The notes below the pieces were generated by a model. The model saw only the letters and a program-made list of their open reading frames with translations, was not told the DNA's origin and made no database searches. Of a stretch of 64,000 bases of DNA, positions 9,293 to 16,752 are shown piece by piece. The position numbers were made by a program, and so were the translations under genes. The stretch lies in NCBI GenBank assembly GCA_946478895.1, contig CAMLDY010000001.1:84790-148789 (forward strand), read 5' to 3'. This DNA comes from an uncultured Gemmatimonadota bacterium (lineage in GTDB: Bacteria > Gemmatimonadota > Gemmatimonadetes > Gemmatimonadales > Gemmatimonadaceae). Every line of letters starts with the position of its first letter. The stretch's first letter is position 1.

Positions 9293-10219
9293 GTCACTCG
9301 GGTCAACGGGCAGCCAAAGGGTGAACGTCGATCCTTTCCCGAGCTCACTCTCCAGTTCAACCATTCCCCCAATCAACGCTGCCAGTCGGCGTGAGATTGC
9401 CAGTCCGAGTCCGGTGCCTCGCTCGGCGGAGTTACCGCGGGGTCCTGCATCGACCTGCTCAAACTCTTCGAAGATCCGACTCTGATCCGCCTTGTCGATT
9501 CCGATGCCGGTGTCTATCACCTGGATGCCGATCCACGGAGTCGAGGGAAAGGTGTGGCGGTCAGTGGCTGGTGGACCGCTGTCGGGAAGTGAATCAACGA
9601 GCCGTGTGCGAATGACGATGCCACCCTCACTGGTGTATTTCACCGCGTTGCCGAGCAGGTTTACCAGAATCTGCCGCAGATGAGTGGGATCAGTTCGGAT
9701 CCGGGGGAGCGCAGCTCCCATCACGAGTGAAAGGCTCAAGCCTTTCTCGCTGACCAGTGATTCTATCTCGCTGGCGACGTCGAGCACGAATGGACGAAGG
9801 TCAATCGTCTCGGTGTGGATCTCGAGACGCCCCGCGGCCATCTTCGCAAGATCAAGGACCTGGTCGACGAGATGCCGCAGATGATTCGCGGATGCTTCAA
9901 TACGCTCGACGGGCTTCGCCTGACGAGGAGTCAGCTCACCGTAGACCCCTTCGCGCAGAAGATCCACGAATCCGACAATGGCATTGAGGGGCGTGCGCAA
10001 CTCGTGGGAAACGTTGGCAAGGAATTCACTCTTCATGCGGTTCACGCGCAGGAGCTCCGAAGAAAGCCTCTCGAGCTCCTTTGATCGTTCTACCAGGCTG
10101 CGTGCCTGGCGACGCTCGTGGCGAAGGACAAGCGCGAGACCCAATACGGTTGCCAGTGATACGACCCAGCCTACCAGCCCGGTCCAGTGACCGAAGCCGA
10201 ACTGCGAAAGCAAATGCAT
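9272..10219 (-). CDS. Membrane sensor histidine kinase
   Basis: About 315 residues. One hydrophobic segment near the N-terminus is followed by a coiled-coil-like stretch, then the dimerisation/phosphoacceptor helix with SHELRTPLN (His near residue 72) and a HATPase domain with the N box (NLLGNAVKYT), G1 (DTGIGI) and G2 (GTGLGL). There is essentially no periplasmic sensor domain, so input may come from the membrane or a partner. No response regulator is adjacent. I prefer the ATG at 10219, which has GGAG upstream, over TTG at 10228. It is divergent from pyrE with under 40 bases between, and its end overlaps the Ser/Thr kinase gene. Confidence 0.92.
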   Translation of the reverse strand: MHLLSQFGFGHWTGLVGWVVSLATVLGLALVLRHERRQARSLVERSKELERLSSELLRVNRMKSEFLANVSHELRTPLNAIVGFVDLLREGVYGELTPRQAKPVERIEASANHLRHLVDQVLDLAKMAAGRLEIHTETIDLRPFVLDVASEIESLVSEKGLSLSLVMGAALPRIRTDPTHLRQILVNLLGNAVKYTSEGGIVIRTRLVDSLPDSGPPATDRHTFPSTPWIGIQVIDTGIGIDKADQSRIFEEFEQVDAGPRGNSAERGTGLGLAISRRLAALIGGMVELESELGKGSTFTLWLPVDPSDLSSAAK

Positions 10220-10255
10220 TGACTCCAATCATAAGAATCCCTAACCTCCCGCACC

Positions 10256-10816
10256 ATGACCGACCATGCCACACTCGTCCGCCTGCTCACCCAGCGCTCA
10301 GTGAAGCAGGGCATTTTCACTCTGGCGTCCGGGAAGCAGTCGCGGTGGTACATCGACGCGCGGCTGACAACAATGAGCCCGGAAGGCCTGGCTTTGATCG
10401 GACCGCTGGCTCTGGCAAGATTGGATGAATCCGGCTGGATGGTCGACGCTGTCGGGGGCCTTACCCTCGGCGCTGATCCCATCTCATACGCGATCAGCTA
10501 CGCGAGTGCGCGCTCACCAAAGCCGTTACGTGCATTCACTGTCAGAAAAGAACCGAAGTCGCACGGGACCGGCCGACGGATAGAAGGGCCATTCAGCGAA
10601 GGCGACCGAGTAGCGGTAATCGAAGATGTGATCACCACCGGAGGTTCAGCATTGCGAGCCATCGAGGCGGTACAGGCTGCCAAGGGTACCGTTGGTGGCG
10701 TGCTCGCCCTCGTCGACCGTGACGAGGGCGGACGACAGACGATCGAAAAAGCCGGCGTCGCGGTCATCAGCCTCGTCACAGCAGGCGAGCTCGTCAGCTC
10801 TCTCTCCGGGGAGTGA
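10256..10816 (+). CDS. pyrE: Orotate phosphoribosyltransferase
   Basis: The 186-residue protein makes orotidine 5'-phosphate from orotate and PRPP in pyrimidine synthesis. The N-terminal KQGIFTLASGKQSRWYIDAR and the PRPP-binding block VIEDVITTGGSALRAIE are diagnostic. Length is near the short end of the family. It is not in a pyr operon here; upp (uracil salvage) is 12 kb away. Its 3' end overlaps the AraC-type gene on the other strand by 23 bases. Confidence 0.95.
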   Translation: MTDHATLVRLLTQRSVKQGIFTLASGKQSRWYIDARLTTMSPEGLALIGPLALARLDESGWMVDAVGGLTLGADPISYAISYASARSPKPLRAFTVRKEPKSHGTGRRIEGPFSEGDRVAVIEDVITTGGSALRAIEAVQAAKGTVGGVLALVDRDEGGRQTIEKAGVAVISLVTAGELVSSLSGE

Positions 10817-11693
10817 CGGCGGAGTCCTTCGGCATCCACCCCGGATAAGCTGACGCCGGCCGGAAAGCACAAAGTACATCGACGTAGGGAAGCACGAGCT
10901 CGGTGCGGAAATACTGGAGCATACCCTGACCGTCATAAGTCGACCGAAATTCTACGGGCGACATCTTCATCATCGTCCTGACATGACGGCCGAAACTTTG
11001 GGGCGACGAGTAGTCCAGATGGTTAGCGACCCGAGCAACCGAAAGTCCCGGATTCTCGAACAACCGCGCAGCACGAATCAACCTGGCTAAGGACAGGTAG
11101 CGTTTGGGCGCGGGAAGCCTGGCCCTGAAGAACCTGCTCATCAACGTACTCGGCAGAATATTGAGTTGACGTGCAAGTTGGCGGACAGTCGAGATTCTTG
11201 GAGACGTCTCGAAGAGCAGCTCGAAGAAATGCCAGCAATCCTTCGATACTCCTGGAAGATCGAGGCTTATCTGACTGAGCGCCGAACGCTGCAACTCCGT
11301 CCCTCCCTGCGTAGCGAGAAGATTGCGCAACGTCTGCCATCCAGTCGCAGCCCTGGCATCTACCAGTGTGCGAATTCCCAGCTGACCCAGGGCGAGGGTG
11401 GTATGCGGAGTCGAGTTCTGTGTCTCGGTAAGGAGGGCTACCGCTGGCACGCGTGGAAACTCGCGGACCATTGCCGCAACATGACTCGAGCTCTGCGGCC
11501 CGTATCGTGTGACGGAGATCAGAACGAGTTTGGCGCGTTGCTGTCGCAAGTCCGAGATCACCTCGTCGAGTGACTCGCGGTGTAGTGGATCGCAAAGGCC
11601 CTGCGCCGCGGCATCGACTCTGGCGCGCTCAATTGGAGTAAGGATCGTAGTAACCGGGGTACGCGTTACCCCGCGTTTGGCATCGATCGGCAT
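10794..11693 (-). CDS. AraC-family transcriptional regulator with receiver-like N-terminal domain
   Basis: About 299 residues from the ATG at 11693. The open frame continues to 12092, but that extension runs into the RNase P RNA gene and I reject it. The C-terminal half holds two helix-turn-helix units typical of AraC (STVRQLARQLNILPSTLMSRFF, then LSVARVANHLDYSSPQSFGRHV with a final FR). The N-terminal 130 residues have the alternating strand/helix pattern of a receiver, but the expected phosphoacceptor Asp is not there (LVLISVT), so it is probably not a phosphorylation switch. Targets are unknown. Confidence 0.8.
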   Translation of the reverse strand: MPIDAKRGVTRTPVTTILTPIERARVDAAAQGLCDPLHRESLDEVISDLRQQRAKLVLISVTRYGPQSSSHVAAMVREFPRVPAVALLTETQNSTPHTTLALGQLGIRTLVDARAATGWQTLRNLLATQGGTELQRSALSQISLDLPGVSKDCWHFFELLFETSPRISTVRQLARQLNILPSTLMSRFFRARLPAPKRYLSLARLIRAARLFENPGLSVARVANHLDYSSPQSFGRHVRTMMKMSPVEFRSTYDGQGMLQYFRTELVLPYVDVLCAFRPASAYPGWMPKDSAVTPRRES

Positions 11694-11803
11694 AGGTTCC
11701 TCACTGGGTGGGTTGAGCCTTTTGAGAAGGCTAAGACGACTCGTCAGACAATCGTCATCGCCACTCCGCGCGCTGGGGTACGGCGGCAATGGTTCGTCAT
11801 TCC

Positions 11804-11812
11804 TGCTATATT
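11804..11812 (+). promoter_or_regulatory. Extended -10 promoter of rnpB
   Basis: TGCTATATT is an extended -10 (TGn plus TATATT, at 11807-11812). Transcription would start about 7 bases later, at 11819, which is exactly the first base of RNase P RNA helix P1. No good -35 hexamer is seen, as is common with an extended -10. Confidence 0.6.
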
Positions 11813-11818
11813 GGAGGA

Positions 11819-12199
11819 GGCAGGCGATCGGGCGATCGCGAGTAAGTGCTCTTTTGATACTTATTCGAGGAAAGTCCGGGCTCCAGTGGACAGGCCGCCA
11901 GGTAACCCCTGGGCACGGACAGCGAGAGCTGGACGTGACGGAAAGTGCCACAGAAAAGAGACCGCCACTTTCGGGTGGTAAGGGTGAAATGGTGGAGTAA
12001 GAGCCCACCGCGCGCGTGGCAACACGTGCGGCACGGCAAACCCCGGCTGGAGCAAGGCCAAATATGCGGCGAGAGGCGTCCACCTCGATCAAGACACCGC
12101 GGGTAGGCTGCTAGAGGGCATGGGTAACCGTGCCCGGAGAGAAATGATCGTCCGGAGTGCTCTGTGCTCCGACAGAACCCGGCTTATAGATCGTCTGCC
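11819..12199 (+). ncRNA. rnpB: RNase P RNA, bacterial class A
   Basis: This is the catalytic RNA of RNase P, which trims the 5' leader from tRNA precursors. Diagnostic conserved blocks are present in order: GAGGAAAGTCCGGGCTCC at about 11867, the AGAAAAGAGACCGCC block near 11953, GGTAAGGGTGAAATGG near 11979, GGTAAGAGC-like GGAGTAAGAGCCCACC after it, and GACAGAACCCGGCTTATA near 12171. Helix P1 pairs 11819-11829 with 12189-12199 (11 pairs, one of them G-U), fixing both ends. The length of about 381 nt suits a type A RNA. Its protein partner rnpA is about 4 kb away. Confidence 0.96.
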
Positions 12200-12208
12200 G
12201 AACACTGA

Positions 12209-12247
12209 ACAACCTCCGGCAAGCAGGTGCCGGAGGTTGTTTTATTT
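12209..12247 (+). terminator. Intrinsic terminator after rnpB
   Basis: A 13-base-pair perfect stem (12209-12221 with 12228-12240, six-base loop) is followed by TTTATTT. It begins 10 bases after the end of RNase P RNA. Confidence 0.92.
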
Positions 12248-12274
12248 CCCCCGCGATGGAGTAGCGTAAAAAAA

Positions 12275-13144
12275 ATGCGCATCGCCGCTCTCCCAATTTC
12301 CCTTTCGCTCGTTCTCATCGTCGGTTGCTCACGTCCGACCAGAACGGGCCCCGTGCCGCAGGTGCCCACCCCTGCCCTACCTGCGCCGGTGCCGGGAACT
12401 CAGGCTCCGCGATCGTGGAGCTTCAATTATCAGGCGGGGATTGTCAGCTACCAGATCGTCAGGAACGCGACGATTGAGTCCGTTGCTGATTCGCTTTCGC
12501 CTGCGGTGCTCGACAGTTCCCGGAATATAGGCCGCGAAGTGCTCTCTCTCGAGCGTATCGGCGACACGATCCATTTTACGCTAGCCATTGACACGTTTGC
12601 GACTACGGTTCCTGGAAGGGCCGGCATTCCGCAGCCAATTGCGCTTCCGGTCCAGATCAAGGGTTGGATGACTCACGATTCGCTCGCTGTTACGCTCGAT
12701 TCAGCCAGTGTAGGGTGCAACCCGATTGAATCAGCAGCCGAGTCAGATCTTCAAACCCTGGTCGTTCGGTTCCCGGCAACGTTGACTCCCGGGATGATGT
12801 GGCAGGACTCGGTCAATATCACAGGCTGTCAGTCATCAATTCCAACGACCGTTCACATCTCTCGTCTCTTTCGAGTGAGGGGAGAGACACCGTCAGCGGG
12901 AGCTGGCATCGTGGTCGTCGAGCGCAGCGATTCCATCCACGCGCATGGAGAGGGTGCTCAGCAGCAGCACCACGTCGTGCTGGACGCGGCGGGAGACGGC
13001 ACGACGGTTTACTATCTGAGCACTTCAGACGGCCGGCTGGTACGCGCAAACACTGATCAGCGACTGGATATCGTGGTGGTGACGTCAGAAAACGCTGGCC
13101 ACTTCAGACAGAGCCTCAAGCAGGACGTTGTGCTTGTCCGTTAG
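12275..13144 (+). CDS. Predicted lipoprotein, unknown function
   Basis: The frame opens earlier (GTG at 12227) but that lies in the rnpB terminator; the ATG at 12275 begins a clean lipoprotein signal ending in IVGC. The product has about 289 residues: a Pro-rich linker, then beta-type sequence with the pattern FNYQAGIVSYQI near the start and several VxxxD strands. I recognise no domain. There is little room for a separate promoter after the rnpB terminator, so it may depend on read-through. It converges on dnaN; the stop codons overlap. Confidence 0.7.
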   Translation: MRIAALPISLSLVLIVGCSRPTRTGPVPQVPTPALPAPVPGTQAPRSWSFNYQAGIVSYQIVRNATIESVADSLSPAVLDSSRNIGREVLSLERIGDTIHFTLAIDTFATTVPGRAGIPQPIALPVQIKGWMTHDSLAVTLDSASVGCNPIESAAESDLQTLVVRFPATLTPGMMWQDSVNITGCQSSIPTTVHISRLFRVRGETPSAGAGIVVVERSDSIHAHGEGAQQQHHVVLDAAGDGTTVYYLSTSDGRLVRANTDQRLDIVVVTSENAGHFRQSLKQDVVLVR

Positions 13145-14253
13145 TCGACGAGCCGGAGTGGCATCACCAGGCACATGTAGGACGCCGGATCCTTCCAGCC
13201 TTCGGGTTCAATCGTAGCTGCACGCTCAGGCGCTTTGAAGGTCATCTGCACTTCGTCAGTCGGGATATAACGAAGTATCTCGAGCAGATAACTGGCGTTG
13301 AAGCCGATATCCAGCTGATCGCCGGTATAACGGATCGGCAACTCGTCCTGGGCTTCACCAAGATCAGGAGTCTGCACACTGAACTTGAGCATGCCCGCGT
13401 TGAATGACAGCCGGATGCGGTGCGTTTGATCTGACGCGATGACGGACATTCTCTTGAGAGCGCTGGCCAGTGCGACTTTGTCGGCGACGGCTACCCTGTC
13501 ATTGTCCTTCGGAATTACCTGTTCATAATTCGGGTAGGGACCCTCGATCAGCCTGGTGAAGACGGCAGTGAACGGCGAGCGGAAGCCGATGTGATTATCG
13601 CCACGCGCGATCTCGAGTTCCTCTTCAGCGGGGAAGAGTCGCCTGACCTGCTCGAGAGCTTTTGGCGGCACGATCAGATCACTGGCCGGTGCGTTTGCCG
13701 ACTCGATCGGAATATCCATTTTAGCCAGACGGTGGCCGTTGGTCGCAACCATCCGCATCCGATCGGGCCGAAGCTCCCACAACACGCCATTCAGAATCGG
13801 TCTGCTTTCCTCAGTCGAAACAGCAAATGAGGTGTGAGAGATAAGCTGCTGGAGATCACCCGAGCGGATTCTCCAGCTCTCATTGAAGCGCACCGATGGA
13901 AACGTCGGAAATTCATCGCGAGGCAGCCCGAGCAGTTTGAATCGAGATCTCCCGCAATCCAGAGTCACCCGCTGTTCTCCGACTGCAGCAATTTTAACGG
14001 GTGCTGGCGGGAGCTCTCTGGCGATCTCGCTAAGCTTTTTTGCCGGGATGGTTACAGCACCACTCGTATCCACATCAGCCATCACTTCCGTACTGACAGC
14101 AATATCGAGATCGGTACCCGAAAGTTTTATCCCTTTGTCCGTCGTCTCGAGAAGGATATTGGCCAGGACCGGCAGGGTGGTCTTTGCCGGAATGCTGGCC
14201 GCTACCGCGGCCAGTCCTTCCTGGAGCTTTTCCCGGGAGATCGTGAAGCGCAT
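13141..14253 (-). CDS. dnaN: DNA polymerase III beta subunit (sliding clamp)
   Basis: A 370-residue clamp that rings DNA and tethers the replicative polymerase. The N-terminus MRFTISREKLQEGLAAV, the middle TNGHRLAKMD and the C-terminal end MPLRLVD (the usual MPMR-L tail) are all typical, as is the length. The start is well set by AGGGGAAGGA before ATG. It follows dnaA on the same strand after 192 bases. Unlike the classical order there is no recF or gyrB behind it; a lipoprotein gene runs in from the other side. Confidence 0.97.
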   Translation of the reverse strand: MRFTISREKLQEGLAAVAASIPAKTTLPVLANILLETTDKGIKLSGTDLDIAVSTEVMADVDTSGAVTIPAKKLSEIARELPPAPVKIAAVGEQRVTLDCGRSRFKLLGLPRDEFPTFPSVRFNESWRIRSGDLQQLISHTSFAVSTEESRPILNGVLWELRPDRMRMVATNGHRLAKMDIPIESANAPASDLIVPPKALEQVRRLFPAEEELEIARGDNHIGFRSPFTAVFTRLIEGPYPNYEQVIPKDNDRVAVADKVALASALKRMSVIASDQTHRIRLSFNAGMLKFSVQTPDLGEAQDELPIRYTGDQLDIGFNASYLLEILRYIPTDEVQMTFKAPERAATIEPEGWKDPASYMCLVMPLRLVD

Positions 14254-14445
14254 TCCTTCCCCTGTGGAGTTCCGGTGGGTTCTAAGTAGTCTCTTTTAAA
14301 GAGACTTGAACTAGTAGTGGTAGCAGGTGCTGTGGACTCTCGTGGAATGGGTCTAACTTACGAGTGGAGCGGACTTTCCGCTACGCTGGGTGATGTTGTA
14401 TCCAATGTTGGTAAGCACCAGTGATGGGAACTTAGATCGATAGTG
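14254..14445 (-). promoter_or_regulatory. dnaA-dnaN spacer with palindromes
   Basis: The 192-base spacer has no ORF. It holds a 19-base inverted repeat (14288-14296 with 14298-14306, AGTCTCTTT and its complement) about 35 bases upstream of dnaN, and a 6-base-pair hairpin AGCGGA/TCCGCT at 14368-14382. These could be an operator or transcript structures between dnaA and dnaN. I see no cluster of DnaA boxes; one 8/9 match lies just inside the 3' end of dnaA at 14462-14470. Confidence 0.4.
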
Positions 14446-15876
14446 CTAGGATGCTTTTATCGTTTCCACACGTGGAGCTGAGCGAAAGCTGAAGTTTTCC
14501 AGATGGCTGCGTAAACGATTAATCCGATTTTTGAGTCCCGGATCTTCAGTGATCGTTTGCTGCACCTTTTCGAGGCTATGAATGACTGTAGAGTGATCAC
14601 GACCACCGAAAGCGTTTCCAATTTCCACAAGCTGGGTGGAAAGAAGCTCCCGGGTGAGATACATGGCGATCTGACGAGGCGTGGTAAGGGTCTTGGTTCT
14701 TGTCTTTGACCGGAGCCCATCAACTGTGACACCCCATTCCTTTGCCACTGCCTGCTGGATTGTCAGGATCGTCAATGATGCACCGCCTGCCTGATCCACT
14801 CCTTCGATAGCGCGTAGCTTGTCGCGGAGCGCTTCGCGGGCCACGTCAACCGTGATGTCTTTGTGTTTGAGTGAGGCATAAGCGAGCAGCTTAATTATCG
14901 ATCCTTCGAGTTCTCGAACATTCGACCGGACATGCTCGGCGATGAAGTGAATTACATCGTCCGGGATTGTGAGCTCGAGGCGATCGAGTTGCGCTTTCTG
15001 CTTGAGGATCGCGACCCGGTGCTCGAAGTCGGGGAGTCCGATATCCGCAACCATGCCCCATTGAAAGCGGCTGATGAGTCGTGCTTCGAGACCGGCGATC
15101 TCTGAAGGCGGGCGGTCGCTCGTGAGCACGATCTGGCGCCCCGCCTCATAAAGAGCGTTGAAGGTATGAAAGAACTCCTCCTGGGTTGTTTCCTTCCGGC
15201 CCTTGAGGAAATGCACGTCGTCGATCAGGAGGAGATCAGTTTCCCGATAACGTCGGCGGAATTCGGCACCGGACCGATCCAGAATCGAGCTGATGAGCTC
15301 ATTCATGAATTGCTCGGTCCCGACATATGTGATCCGTGTATTGGGGCTGCGCTGTAGTGTTTCGTGCGCAACTGCCTGCATGAGGTGGGTCTTACCGAGA
15401 CCCGTATCCCCGTAAATGAAAAGCGGATTATAGACTTTGCCAGGTGCTTGGCTCACGGCATGTGCAGCGGCTGCAGCCAGCTCGTTGGACTTCCCAATGA
15501 CGAAGAGATCGAACGTGTATCTTTCGCTTAGTGGCGTCGAACTGCTTCCATTCTGTGTAGGAAGTGGCTTTGCTGGTGTAGCCGGGGGACTAACAAAGAA
15601 GTCCATTTGTGTCCGCTTCTTTCGCTCCTCATGGACCCTGAATGCTACATTTAACGGATGACCCAGCACAATCGGAGCGTAGCTCGACAGTAGCTCGGCA
15701 TGCTTCGAGTCGTTCCAGTCGGCGGTGAATTGATCCGGAGCGCCGACGAAGATGGTGCCGCCTTCGAGAGACAGCGCTTCAGTGGGTTCAAGCCATGCCT
15801 GGAAAGTTTGGTAGGGGAGCTCCTGCCGAGCGCGATCGAGGAGGCGTTTCCAGACTTCCGCAGGACTCAAGGACAT
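14446..15876 (-). CDS. dnaA: Chromosomal replication initiator protein DnaA
   Basis: A 476-residue initiator of replication. Domain I (WKRLLDRARQELPYQTFQAWL) is followed by a linker, the AAA+ domain with Walker A GDTGLGKTH and Walker B LLIDDVHFL, and the C-terminal DNA-binding domain with the signature FGGRDHSTVIHS. Length is typical. It is divergent from rpmH across 146 bases, a very old bacterial arrangement, and is followed by dnaN. AGGG about nine bases before ATG can serve as the ribosome binding site. A DnaA box at 15900-15908 lies just upstream, suggesting autoregulation. Confidence 0.98.
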   Translation of the reverse strand: MSLSPAEVWKRLLDRARQELPYQTFQAWLEPTEALSLEGGTIFVGAPDQFTADWNDSKHAELLSSYAPIVLGHPLNVAFRVHEERKKRTQMDFFVSPPATPAKPLPTQNGSSSTPLSERYTFDLFVIGKSNELAAAAAHAVSQAPGKVYNPLFIYGDTGLGKTHLMQAVAHETLQRSPNTRITYVGTEQFMNELISSILDRSGAEFRRRYRETDLLLIDDVHFLKGRKETTQEEFFHTFNALYEAGRQIVLTSDRPPSEIAGLEARLISRFQWGMVADIGLPDFEHRVAILKQKAQLDRLELTIPDDVIHFIAEHVRSNVRELEGSIIKLLAYASLKHKDITVDVAREALRDKLRAIEGVDQAGGASLTILTIQQAVAKEWGVTVDGLRSKTRTKTLTTPRQIAMYLTRELLSTQLVEIGNAFGGRDHSTVIHSLEKVQQTITEDPGLKNRINRLRSHLENFSFRSAPRVETIKAS

Positions 15877-16022
15877 GACGCGCTACCCTAGCCGATTTAT
15901 GTGGAAAAGTCAAACTACACCATCTGCGAATCAGTTTATCTGCCTTGAACTATCTTCAATGGTGAAATAGTTTTACCGGCTCGATAGCAGCTGCTGGTCT
16001 CTTTGGTTTCTGGAGTATAGTG
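15877..16022. promoter_or_regulatory. dnaA-rpmH divergent spacer with one DnaA box
   Basis: This 146-base spacer separates divergent dnaA and rpmH and is the most AT-rich piece nearby. It contains one DnaA box, TTTTCCACA on the minus strand (15900-15908), matching TTWTNCACA. On the plus strand TTGAAC (15945-15950) with a weak TAGTTT 17 bases on could drive rpmH. One box is too few to call this oriC; it may equally be the dnaA autoregulatory region. Confidence 0.5.
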
Positions 16023-16187
16023 ATGGGCAAGCCGACGTACCGTCCCCGCAACAAGCGCCGTATCCGTACCCATGGTTTCAGGTTGCGGATGGCTACTAAA
16101 TGGGGACGCGAAGTTCTTAGCCGCCGCCGGAAAAAAGGGCGGAAACGGCTCACGGTTCAACTACCGACGAAATACGCCGGCGCATAG
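16023..16187 (+). CDS. rpmH: 50S ribosomal protein L34
   Basis: A 54-residue, very basic protein: [13 protein letters not shown], then the family core THGFRLRM, then a run of Arg/Lys. This is ribosomal protein L34 of the large subunit; it is a few residues longer than the 44-46 usual in E. coli, with an extra C-terminal tail. GGAG lies about eight bases before the ATG. Its last two thirds overlap, in another frame, the only canonical start codon available to rnpA. Confidence 0.97.
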   Translation: MGKPTYRPRNKRRIRTHGFRLRMATKWGREVLSRRRKKGRKRLTVQLPTKYAGA

Positions 16188-16539
16188 GACCCTGAGGTTT
16201 CCTCGTCGGCTACGGCTGACGAGCGAGACCGATCTCGAAGTTGTCAGACGTACAGGGAAGCGGATCCAAACCGAGCACCTCGAAGCTCGGGCATCTGCTT
16301 CCCTGTTGCCGCATCCGCGGGTTGGGATTGTCGTTCCCAAGCATCGACGGAAAATCGTTGAGCGAAACCGGGTGAAGCGGCGGCTGCGCGAGCTCGTTCG
16401 AACCAGATTGCTCCCGGATCTGAATCATCGGATTGATCTGCTCATTCGCGCCAAACCTGACGCGTACAAAGCAACTTTTCAGGACCTGGCATTCGATGTG
16501 GTTTCCATCGGTCGGTGGGCAGCTGCCGTCTCGAGCTAA
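16072..16539 (+). CDS. rnpA: Ribonuclease P protein component (start codon unusual)
   Basis: The core from [16 protein letters not shown] on carries the family signature [14 protein letters not shown] (RNR motif) and so encodes the protein that pairs with rnpB RNA. Homology begins near 16192, just after the rpmH stop. In this frame no ATG, GTG or TTG exists there. The only canonical start in the open frame (open from 16024) is ATG 16072, inside rpmH, which gives a 155-residue protein with about 40 extra N-terminal residues; otherwise CTG at 16192 must be used (116 residues, the normal size). Thermus is known to read rnpA from within rpmH, so the first option has precedent. Coordinates given are for the ATG. 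yidD follows after 3 bases. Confidence 0.9.
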   Translation: MVSGCGWLLNGDAKFLAAAGKKGGNGSRFNYRRNTPAHRTLRFPRRLRLTSETDLEVVRRTGKRIQTEHLEARASASLLPHPRVGIVVPKHRRKIVERNRVKRRLRELVRTRLLPDLNHRIDLLIRAKPDAYKATFQDLAFDVVSIGRWAAAVSS

Positions 16540-16542
16540 GCG

Positions 16543-16752
16543 ATGCGATCTCTTTGCGTGCTGTTGATACGAGGTTACCAGGTCGGTATTTCCCCGCTGC
16601 TACCGGCCAGCTGCCGTTATTATCCAACCTGCTCTGCCTATGCGCTCGAGGCGTTCGAGCGATACGGCGTGATTAAAGGATTCCGCCTGAGCACCATGCG
16701 AATCCTTCGCTGCCACCCATTTCGGGCCGGCGGCTACGACCCGGTACCCTGA
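16543..16752 (+). CDS. yidD: Membrane protein insertion efficiency factor YidD
   Basis: A 69-residue protein with the conserved core [30 protein letters not shown] and [13 protein letters not shown]. YidD is a small inner-membrane-associated protein thought to help YidC insert proteins. Its position between rnpA and yidC is the standard one. The stop overlaps the yidC start (TGATG), so the two are coupled. Confidence 0.96.
   Translation: MRSLCVLLIRGYQVGISPLLPASCRYYPTCSAYALEAFERYGVIKGFRLSTMRILRCHPFRAGGYDPVP

Noticed and set aside
11694..12092. N-terminal extension of the AraC-type frame to 12092
   Set aside because: It would overlap RNase P RNA on the opposite strand and encodes low-complexity sequence.
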